From the NCBI GenBank assembly GCA_036744635.1, contig DAIOHQ010000054.1:1-22803 (forward strand): DNA of 22,803 nt, given 5' to 3'. Under the pieces are notes generated by a model. It was not told the origin of the DNA, did no database searches, and saw nothing but the letters and a program-made list of their open reading frames with translations. Source of the stretch: DAIOHQ01 sp036744635. GTDB lineage: Bacteria; Planctomycetota; Phycisphaerae; Tepidisphaerales; Tepidisphaeraceae. Below are positions 14,578 through 20,268 of this stretch, one piece after another. The position numbers and the translations under genes were made by a program. Position 1 is the stretch's first letter. Each line of letters opens with the position of its first letter.

Positions 14578-14605
14578 ATAATATCGACCCTTTTCAGAAA
14601 ATCAA
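14578..14605 (-). promoter_or_regulatory. Promoter-like pair in an AT-rich stretch downstream of nuoC
   Basis: On the minus strand TTGATT (14605-14600) is followed after 16 bases by TATTAT (14583-14578), a good match to the housekeeping consensus. It lies in a locally AT-rich block (about 14575-14640) unlike its surroundings. No open frame begins downstream of it before the terminator. Confidence 0.5.
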
Positions 14606-14664
14606 GCGAATTGTTCATAAAAAAATATTTTCCTGAAACATTTCCGCAACTCAAGCGTTGAGCG

Positions 14665-15180
14665 TCACTTTGGATAGTCCGGCTGCTGTTGCCAATCCAG
14701 TTCCACGCTCCCGGGAATGCCATGATATTCGCGCGGGAAGACGTAGTCTTTTCGCAGCGGGAAACCTTCCCAATCATCCGCGCACAAAATGCGCCGCAGG
14801 TCGGGGTGGCCATCGAAAATAATTCCGAACATGTCGTAAGCTTCGCGCTCGTTCCAGTCGGCCGCCGCCCACAGATCCACCACCGTCGGCACGTGGGCAT
14901 CCTCGCGCGAGCAATACACTTTCACCGCCAGGCGATGGCGCAGCTCGAAGCTCCAGAGGTCGTACACCACGCACATCTTGTCATCCGCCACGTAATCGAC
15001 GCCGGAAAGGTTCTGCAGCCAATCCAACTGAAGCTCCGGATCGCGGCGAAGGAACTCGGCGATGTCGCGCCAGTCTCCTGCGTTCACATGAATGCGCGGA
15101 TGCTTGTCATCCGGAAATGATGCAAGAATCCGGGCACCAAATCGTTCGGAAAGCTTCGAGGCGATCTGCTGGTTGTTCAT
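14665..15180 (-). CDS. nuoC: NADH-quinone oxidoreductase subunit C (30-kDa subunit)
   Basis: The 171-residue protein matches the NuoC/30-kDa subunit of respiratory complex I, part of the peripheral arm that passes electrons from NADH towards quinone. Visible marks are the N-terminal helix (ASKLSERFG), LSGVDYVADDKMCVVYDLWS, and the family signature region DWNEREAYDMFGIIFDGHPDLRRIL followed by GFPLRKDY. Length is normal for an unfused NuoC. I chose the ATG at 15180 because AGGA lies five bases upstream; the ATG two codons earlier (15186) is possible. No other nuo gene is nearby: a MITE-like element and a PP2C gene lie upstream, and a structured spacer and a toxin-antitoxin pair lie downstream. 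A consensus-like promoter (15231-15203) sits directly before it, so it is transcribed alone. Whether this is the only nuoC copy cannot be told here. Confidence 0.92.
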   Translation of the reverse strand: MNNQQIASKLSERFGARILASFPDDKHPRIHVNAGDWRDIAEFLRRDPELQLDWLQNLSGVDYVADDKMCVVYDLWSFELRHRLAVKVYCSREDAHVPTVVDLWAAADWNEREAYDMFGIIFDGHPDLRRILCADDWEGFPLRKDYVFPREYHGIPGSVELDWQQQPDYPK

Positions 15181-15202
15181 AGGCATCCTGGTCGAAAGCG
15201 CG

Positions 15203-15231
15203 AGTATAGATGATCGACCCGCGGGGCACAA
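15203..15231 (-). promoter_or_regulatory. Promoter of nuoC, TTGTGC-17-TATACT
   Basis: On the minus strand TTGTGC (15231-15226) and TATACT (15208-15203) are separated by exactly 17 bases. Transcription would begin near 15196, giving a leader of about 15 bases that holds the AGGA ribosome-binding site. The -35 box overlaps the direct repeat bordering the MITE-like element. Confidence 0.65.
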
Positions 15232-15235
15232 ATCG

Positions 15236-15364
15236 GTAGTGGGTCAGTTTGGGTGGCACAGGTCGGCGTACTCGCAGACCTGTGTCTTACTGCGTCGCTA
15301 CGCGGCACAGGTCTCGGAGTACCGCGACCTGTGGCACCCGGAAATTTCAAATTGACCCATTGCC
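15236..15364. mobile_element. MITE-like palindromic element (non-coding)
   Basis: The element is flanked by identical 9-base direct repeats CACAAATCG (15227-15235 and 15365-15373), as expected for a target-site duplication. Near the ends are 12-base inverted repeats matching at 11 positions (TGGGTCAGTTTG at 15240-15251; CAAATTGACCCA at 15348-15359). Inside, CACAGGTC/GACCTGTG stems form two hairpins (15257-15284 and 15306-15333), and the outer arms (15251-15264 with 15326-15339) pair at 13 of 14 positions. It has no coding capacity. It separates the PP2C gene stop (6 bases beyond the right direct repeat) from the nuoC promoter. It could be mobilised in trans or be a REP-like palindromic unit; no transposase is in the window. 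Confidence 0.7.
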
Positions 15365-15378
15365 CACAAATCGCCCGC

Positions 15379-17181
15379 TCAGGTGATCCGCGCGACGATC
15401 ATGGTGACATCATCGGTGCGCTTGGTCATGCCGACGAACTTGCGGACTTCCCAGAGGATGCTGTCGGCGACGGTCTGCGCGGTGGCGCCGGCGATGGCGC
15501 CGCCGGCCTGGTACGCCTGCACGACGCGTTGGCGGCCGAAGGTTTCCTGCTGGAAATTCATCGCGTCCGGCAGCCCATCCGTGTACATGAGGATGAGATC
15601 TCCCCTCTGCAGGTCGATGACCGATTGCTTGTAGTTTTCATCCGGCTCGACACCCAGCACCATATTTTCGCTGGTCAGCTCGATGATCCTTCCCTTGCGC
15701 AGCACCAGCGCCGGGGGATGGCCCGCATTGCAGTAGGTGAGACGGCGGTTGCGGGCATCGATGACCCCATAAATCAACGTGACGAATTCGCTGGGCTTGG
15801 TGTCGCGGCAGAGCATCAGGTTGATGCGCCGCATGATTTCATAAAGGTAAAACAGATAATCCACTTCAGCGCGAAGGAATGCCCGCACGCTGGCCATGAT
15901 CAGGCTGGCCGGAACGCCCTTGCCGCTGACATCCGCCACCACCAGTCCGACGTTGTCGTCCGCAAGCTGGATGAAGTCGTAAAAATCGCCGCCGAGATCG
16001 AACGATGGGACGTAGACCGCCGCCAGCTCGACTCCCGGCACCACCGGATATTGCTGGGGAAGCATGCGCTGCTGCACATCCGCCGCCATCCGCACCTGGC
16101 GCTCCAGCGCCTCGCTGGCGATGGCTTCGCTGATCAGGCGGGTGTTTTCGATGGCGGCCGCCGCCTGCGCGGCCACCGCCTTCAGCAGGTCGATTTGAAA
16201 CGGCGGAAAGGTCTGCTCCTGCGCGGTGTAAACCCGAAGCACTCCGATAGCTTTGCCCTTGTAGCGCATTCCCACCGACAGCATCGAGACGATTCCTTCG
16301 CGCGTCGATTCCTGGGGATATTGGACGCGCGGGTCCTTCGACATGTTGCGGACGTACTCGAAGCCGGCCGGGGAGAGGGCCAGACGGTCGATCTCGGCTT
16401 TGCTCATGCGAATCGGTCCCTTGGCCAGATAGGCCGCCGAGAGGTTGTGGACGGCCTTGATGACCAGCTCATCGTGTTCGCGATCCACCAGGCGAATCGA
16501 GGCCGCCTTCACCTGCATCAGCTCACAGACGATCTGCACGGTGCGTTTGAGCACATCGTTCAGATCCCGCGCCTCGGCCAGCAGCATTGTGACATTGTAA
16601 ACCGCCGTCAGCTCGGCGATGCGCTGGCGAAGCTGAAACTCCTGATAGCACAGCCGGGCAATGGCGTTGGCAAGCAAGAAGAGGAACTGAATCGCGGCCG
16701 GCTTGTTGTTTTTTGAGCGCAGCAGCGAAGTCACCAGCGATTTCATCTGCTTGAAATCCAGGCCATATTTTTCGGCGAGCTGCTTGAGCTTTGTCTCATC
16801 GGCGGCGGCGGCGGCGGCTCCGGTGCCGTTGGCGCTCATGCGCAGGGTGCCGAGCCGCTGGTTGTTGACGATGATGGGAGCGACGTATTCAGCACCCTCC
16901 TTCTGCGGACCGGCCTGCACGGCATCGGCGGCGGCGATGTCATTCTGTCGCTTGAGGAAGTCGCTGGTGGGATTCGGCTGGGTCAACACGTTGCCCGCGG
17001 CGTCGGTTATGGTCGCCTTGACGTTGGCAACGGCCGCGAAGCTGTCCTGGATCTCCTGGAGGGTGGGGAGGTCCATGAAGTCGGTCAGCCGCAATTTATC
17101 GAAAACGAACTCGGGCATCAGCGAGTCCAAGGTAAAAGCAGATTGCCCAAATTGAAAGCGGCGGAGCGAAGAAAATACCAT
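15379..17181 (-). CDS. PocR-like/GAF sensor with C-terminal PP2C (SpoIIE/RsbU-type) serine phosphatase
   Basis: The 600-residue protein has three parts. Residues ~30-120 (DFMDLPTLQEIQDSFAAVANVKATITD, then APIIVNNQRLGTLR) look like a PocR ligand-sensing domain. After an Ala-rich link and helix, residues ~185-350 form a GAF domain. A short coiled segment (ASEALERQVRMAADVQQRMLP) leads to the phosphatase, with the metal-binding DLGGDFYDF (Asp399), VVADVSGKGVPA (Asp417), NAGHPP, LMYTDGLPDA (Asp535) and RTDDVTMIV (Asp590/591). All acidic residues are present, so it should be active. RsbU-type enzymes dephosphorylate anti-sigma-factor antagonists; no such antagonist is next door. The start at 17181 lacks a good ribosome-binding site; the ATG at 17118 (MPEFVFDKLRL) has GGA eight bases upstream and may be the real start. 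It is divergent from the ECF sigma gene, 111 bases apart. Confidence 0.88.
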   Translation of the reverse strand: MVFSSLRRFQFGQSAFTLDSLMPEFVFDKLRLTDFMDLPTLQEIQDSFAAVANVKATITDAAGNVLTQPNPTSDFLKRQNDIAAADAVQAGPQKEGAEYVAPIIVNNQRLGTLRMSANGTGAAAAAADETKLKQLAEKYGLDFKQMKSLVTSLLRSKNNKPAAIQFLFLLANAIARLCYQEFQLRQRIAELTAVYNVTMLLAEARDLNDVLKRTVQIVCELMQVKAASIRLVDREHDELVIKAVHNLSAAYLAKGPIRMSKAEIDRLALSPAGFEYVRNMSKDPRVQYPQESTREGIVSMLSVGMRYKGKAIGVLRVYTAQEQTFPPFQIDLLKAVAAQAAAAIENTRLISEAIASEALERQVRMAADVQQRMLPQQYPVVPGVELAAVYVPSFDLGGDFYDFIQLADDNVGLVVADVSGKGVPASLIMASVRAFLRAEVDYLFYLYEIMRRINLMLCRDTKPSEFVTLIYGVIDARNRRLTYCNAGHPPALVLRKGRIIELTSENMVLGVEPDENYKQSVIDLQRGDLILMYTDGLPDAMNFQQETFGRQRVVQAYQAGGAIAGATAQTVADSILWEVRKFVGMTKRTDDVTMIVARIT

Positions 17182-17204
17182 TCGCTTACCCGTCGGGGCG
17201 ATAA

Positions 17205-17233
17205 TTGCAGGCAGGAGCGTAGGTTGGGATAAT
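17205..17233 (+). promoter_or_regulatory. Probable promoter of the sigma-factor operon, TTGCAG-17-GATAAT
   Basis: TTGCAG (17205-17210) and GATAAT (17228-17233) are 17 bases apart, with GG before the -10 box. Transcription would start near 17240, giving a leader of ~50 bases. This is a housekeeping-type promoter; I saw no second, ECF-type site that would show autoregulation. Confidence 0.6.
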
Positions 17234-17292
17234 CAATGGCGAATCATAGGCAATAAACGCGCGTTTGGGGCGTTTAAGGGAAGACGGCCGGC

Positions 17293-17883
17293 ATGAACGT
17301 GATGGCAGCGGACAAATCCGGGAGCACGGCGGCGCCGGTCGTGAGCGATGAGGTGCTGGTAGAGCGGCTGCGCATCGGCGAGGCCGCGGCCGGAGAGGAA
17401 CTGGTGCGGCGGTATTATCAGCCGCTGATGCGCTACCTGCAGCGTCTGGGACGTGCCGACCACATCGCCGAGGAGTTGCACCAGCAGACCTGGTTGAGCG
17501 TGCTGGATCACCTGGAGAAGTTTGACGCCCGGAACAGCAGCGGCGGATTCAAGGCCTGGGTGTTTCGGATCGCCACGAACAAGGCCAACGACCACTGGCG
17601 CTCCGCCGGCCGGGAAAGGGAAGCCAAGAAAGGGTTGCGGCTGGTGACGGACGAGATGTTACCGGACGCCAGCCAGCGCATGAATGCGACAGAGCAGCAG
17701 CGGCGATTGACGCTGGCGATCGAGAAATTGCCGGACAATCAGAAGCAGGTGGTGATGCTGCGGTACTATGGTAATTTGAAGTTCACCGAGATCGCCGCCA
17801 TGCTGGGCTGCCCATTAAATACTGCACTGGGAAGAATGCACAAGGCGATGTTGAAATTGCGCGAAGTGATGGCGGATGCATAG
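17293..17883 (+). CDS. ECF-type RNA polymerase sigma factor
   Basis: The 196-residue protein is a group 4 (extracytoplasmic function) sigma factor that directs RNA polymerase to a small regulon. Region 2 spans about residues 25-100 (ELVRRYYQPLMRYLQRLG, HIAEELHQQTWLSVL, FKAWVFRIATNKANDHWR). Region 4 spans about 135-190 (AIEKLPDNQKQVVMLRYYG, KFTEIAAMLGCPLNTALGRMHKAMLKLRE), including the recognition helix. Only a short linker lies between, as is normal for the group. The ATG at 17293 is used, with AGGGAAG upstream at a long distance; the ATG at 17302 is an alternative. The next gene encodes a one-helix membrane protein with anti-sigma features, so activity is probably held in check at the membrane. 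The signal is unknown. Confidence 0.93.
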   Translation: MNVMAADKSGSTAAPVVSDEVLVERLRIGEAAAGEELVRRYYQPLMRYLQRLGRADHIAEELHQQTWLSVLDHLEKFDARNSSGGFKAWVFRIATNKANDHWRSAGREREAKKGLRLVTDEMLPDASQRMNATEQQRRLTLAIEKLPDNQKQVVMLRYYGNLKFTEIAAMLGCPLNTALGRMHKAMLKLREVMADA

Positions 17884-17929
17884 GATGATCGGGGTGACGG
17901 CCGCAGCTCAGAATGAGAGAAGGTGAGTG

Positions 17930-18532
17930 ATGGCGAGTTTGCTGCAACAGCTAGAAAACAATGAGGCCATTCTGCTGATGTATCTGGCCGGGGAACTCTG
18001 CGCTGAGGATCGGGCGGAAGTCGAGCAGATGCTGGCCGGGGATGCGGGGCTGCGCGCCGCGCTGGCGGAGCTCGATAGATTGCAGGCGAGCTTCAATGGT
18101 TCGATGAGCAAATTGGATCGCGAGCCGCTGCCGGTGCCGGAGCAGGTGGGGGTGCGGCTGGTTGGCCGCGCCATGCGGCAGTGGCAGGCGGAGCAGTTGG
18201 CGCGGCGGCCGGCTTTGGTCGAAGAAAAATCGGGGTTGCGCTATCCCTGGTGGGTTTATCCGACGGCATCGGCGGCGGCGATTTTGCTGGCGTTCATCGT
18301 CTGGTGGGGCATGAAGACCGACGTTCCGGAGAATCTGGTCATCGTTCCGACCACGCAGCCATGGCAGTCGGAGCTGCCGTTGACGAGCGATCCCGATCCG
18401 CTGCGGATGCAGCCGTCGGCGTCGGAAGTGCGGCTGCGCGAGACCGAGAAGGATCTGGCGGCGCTGTATGCGAGTGCGGATTTGTCGCCGCGTATGCCGA
18501 TCGGCGATGCGGAAGATGTGGTGCAACCATGA
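17930..18532 (+). CDS. Membrane-anchored anti-sigma factor-like protein
   Basis: The 200-residue protein has a cytoplasmic N-terminal part with the motif LLMYLAGELCAEDRAEVEQMLAGDAGLRAALAEL, the form often seen in anti-sigma proteins encoded beside planctomycete ECF sigma factors. It lacks the HxxxCxxC zinc motif of the ZAS class. One transmembrane helix lies at about residues 106-127 (VYPTASAAAILLAFIVWW), followed by a ~70-residue outer tail. GTG at 17927 and ATG at 17930 are adjacent; AAGG at 17920-17923 is six bases before the ATG, which is chosen. It lies 46 bases after the sigma gene and overlaps the next gene by ATGA, so the three are one operon. It probably sequesters the sigma factor until an envelope signal arrives; this is by analogy. 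Confidence 0.8.
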   Translation: MASLLQQLENNEAILLMYLAGELCAEDRAEVEQMLAGDAGLRAALAELDRLQASFNGSMSKLDREPLPVPEQVGVRLVGRAMRQWQAEQLARRPALVEEKSGLRYPWWVYPTASAAAILLAFIVWWGMKTDVPENLVIVPTTQPWQSELPLTSDPDPLRMQPSASEVRLRETEKDLAALYASADLSPRMPIGDAEDVVQP

Positions 18533-19230
18533 AATGTCTGGCGACGATATTGGCGGGCGTTTTGTTGTGGCCGGCGACAGGCCGGTGCGAACGGCCGGGA
18601 ACAACTCAGCCGTCGGTCAGGCCTGGCATGGAGATGCGCGGGGATATGCGCGGGCGCGGGTTCGGCCGCGGCCCCGGACGCGGCGGTGAGGTCATGCCGC
18701 CCGAAGCGTGGCAGGACGTGCATGACTTCATGCAGGACCACTCGAAGAACCGCCTGGGATTTGTCGAGAAGCTGCCGAATGGCTCGTTCAAGGAGCATCT
18801 GCAGCACATGCTCTGGCAGCGGTTCAAGGCGCTGCAGAGCGCTGAGGGCGATACCGAACTGCACGATGTGATGGTGAAGCGCATCGACGTGGAAGATGAT
18901 GTGTGGGGACTGGCGATGAAGCTGCGGGAAGCGCCATCGGCCGGCGTGGAGCAAGTCCGTTCAGAGTTGCACGACAAGGTTGTGGACCTGGTGGAGATTG
19001 GCCTGGAGGAGCGGCAAAAGCGCTTGGAAAAGATTGAAAAGGCCATTGAGCTGGAGAAGGCGGCGATCGAGAGGGACAGGAAGGACAAGGAAGGGCTGAT
19101 CGCGGCGACGGAAAGGAATTGGGAGATGGAAGTCGACAAGCGTCCCAGTTTCGACCTGAACGACAAGAACGACCATGGCGGCAAGGGGTCCAAGAGCGCC
19201 CCCAAGATGGGGTTGCACCGCGACGATTAG
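18529..19230 (+). CDS. Secreted coiled-coil protein of the sigma operon
   Basis: The 233-residue protein starts at the ATG overlapping the anti-sigma stop codon (ATGA, 18529-18532), showing translational coupling. It opens with a signal peptide (MKCLATILAGVLLWPATG), then an Arg/Gly/Met-rich link (residues ~30-53). A helical middle follows (PEAWQDVHDFMQDHSKNRL ... FKEHLQHMLWQRFKAL). A long coiled coil rich in Glu and Lys covers ~145-205, and the C-terminus is hydrophilic. It should be periplasmic. Its place after an anti-sigma gene and its helical make-up recall periplasmic sensor or chaperone proteins of the CpxP/Spy kind, but I see no LTxxQ motif, so this is only a positional guess. It may bind the outer tail of the anti-sigma protein and tune its release. 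Function is unproven. Confidence 0.75.
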   Translation: MKCLATILAGVLLWPATGRCERPGTTQPSVRPGMEMRGDMRGRGFGRGPGRGGEVMPPEAWQDVHDFMQDHSKNRLGFVEKLPNGSFKEHLQHMLWQRFKALQSAEGDTELHDVMVKRIDVEDDVWGLAMKLREAPSAGVEQVRSELHDKVVDLVEIGLEERQKRLEKIEKAIELEKAAIERDRKDKEGLIAATERNWEMEVDKRPSFDLNDKNDHGGKGSKSAPKMGLHRDD

Positions 19231-19290
19231 TTTTTTTTCACTGGCGTTGGCAGTCGCCGAGCGCGGCCCTGCATTGAAAAATGTGCGCAG

Positions 19291-19323
19291 AAAAAAGGGT
19301 CGTCCCCTCCGAGACGACCCTTT
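19291..19323 (-). terminator. Intrinsic terminator of the HTH-receiver gene
   Basis: AAAGGGTCGTC (19294-19304) pairs perfectly with GACGACCCTTT (19313-19323) around an 8-base loop. On the minus strand the stem runs into six T (19296-19291). It is 25 bases after the regulator's stop codon. On the plus strand only TTT follows, so it should serve the sigma operon less well. Confidence 0.85.
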
Positions 19324-19348
19324 GCGCATCCATGCTTTTTGCTGCGAA

Positions 19349-19933
19349 TCAGTAGACGACGGCGAGGGCATCCTCGATCGCTTCGATCACCTGCCGCACG
19401 TGGAACGGCTTGCGCAGGAAGCTGTCGAAGCCGATGGCGGTGAGGCCTTTGGCATCCTCGTCGGTCATCTTGCCGCTCATGGCGATGACCTTGGTGAGCT
19501 GCAGGTCCTGGTTGTTCTTGACCTGGCGGCAGATCTCGCGGCCGTCGATGTCAGACAGGTGCATGTCCAGCAGGATCACGTGCGGGCGATATTTCTCGGC
19601 GATGACGCCGGCGGCGAAACCGCTCTTGGCGACTTCGACCTCGTACTTGGCCTCATCCTCGAGAATCTTCTCGAGCACCTCAACGATGTCCTGTTCGCCG
19701 TCGACGATCAGGATGCGCGAGGAGCCGGTCATCAGCCCGTTGAGCGGCATTCCGTGCTGCTTCATGAAGCGGATGAGCTGATTGAGCGGAATGCGCCGAT
19801 CCTTGCTGCCGGGAATGCGGTAGCCGTGCAGGGCGCCCGAATCAAACCATTTGCTGACGGTCCGCGGGGCGACGTTGCAGATCTTGGCGACCTCGCCCGT
19901 CGTGAGAACGTCTTTCGTCTTCGTGCCAGTCAT
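19349..19933 (-). CDS. Response regulator with N-terminal helix-turn-helix and C-terminal receiver domain
   Basis: The 194-residue protein joins an excisionase/MerR-like helix-turn-helix (residues ~9-58: LTTGEVAKICNVAPRTVSKW, then GYRIPGSKDRRIP) to a receiver domain (~72-190). This is the reverse of the usual receiver-first order. Asp123 (HVILLDMHLSD) is the phosphorylation site, with Ser153 and Lys175 (RKPF) in place. The acidic pocket reads VDGEQD: Asp78 is kept but the next position, normally Asp or Glu, is Gly79, followed by Glu80. Magnesium binding may therefore differ. GAGGAG eight bases upstream fixes the ATG at 19933, and a strong terminator follows. Its nearest kinase is the PhoR-like protein 335 bases away on the same strand, but its own terminator and the long spacer suggest separate transcription. 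Partner and targets are unknown. Confidence 0.88.
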   Translation of the reverse strand: MTGTKTKDVLTTGEVAKICNVAPRTVSKWFDSGALHGYRIPGSKDRRIPLNQLIRFMKQHGMPLNGLMTGSSRILIVDGEQDIVEVLEKILEDEAKYEVEVAKSGFAAGVIAEKYRPHVILLDMHLSDIDGREICRQVKNNQDLQLTKVIAMSGKMTDEDAKGLTAIGFDSFLRKPFHVRQVIEAIEDALAVVY

Positions 19934-20268
19934 ACATTTTCTCCTCTAAAGCCGATGCAAGCGTGCGGATGAACATCGCGCACAGGCGTTGCATTTGCAC
20001 CACTCCTGTCAGTTCGCTGGCGAGTTGCGTCTGACACTTTTAATATCGACTTGCGGCGGAGAAGCTTTAGATGGCGTGCGCTGTTTTTGCCGCGCCGGCC
20101 GGAAGCGCTGGCAGAATCGATGTTATCAGACGTTCGGAGCGCGCCATTTGTGGCAAGAGCTCAAACAACGTGGCCGCTGTCACTGTGCGGATGCTCCAAA
20201 TCCCGATGTGTTTACGGCTCATCCGCGAATCGTACCGCGTAGGATTTCTTTCCGGACCATCCGGAAAT
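19934..20268. other. Spacer between phoR and the HTH-receiver gene
   Basis: This 335-base spacer has no credible gene. It holds the upstream region of the regulator (minus strand), including the Shine-Dalgarno GAGGAG at 19947-19942, and an AT-rich GATATTAAAA near 20046-20037 that might be a -10 region without a clear -35 partner. The short inverted repeat at its phoR end is listed separately. I see nothing else. Confidence 0.5.
20249..20267 (-). terminator. Inverted repeat right after the phoR stop codon (weak terminator)
   Basis: TTTCCGGA (20249-20256) pairs with TCCGGAAA (20260-20267) around a 3-base loop, one base beyond the phoR stop. The minus-strand sequence after it (GAAATCC) has no T-run, so it may protect or process the RNA end more than terminate. 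Confidence 0.45.

Noticed and set aside
15253..16716. A 487-codon plus-strand frame opposite the PP2C gene
   Set aside because: It is a His/Arg/Asp-rich antisense shadow that also runs into the palindromic element.
19231..19238. A T8 run right after the sigma operon as a terminator
   Set aside because: No stable hairpin precedes it on the plus strand; the real hairpin lies ~60 bases further and favours the minus strand.
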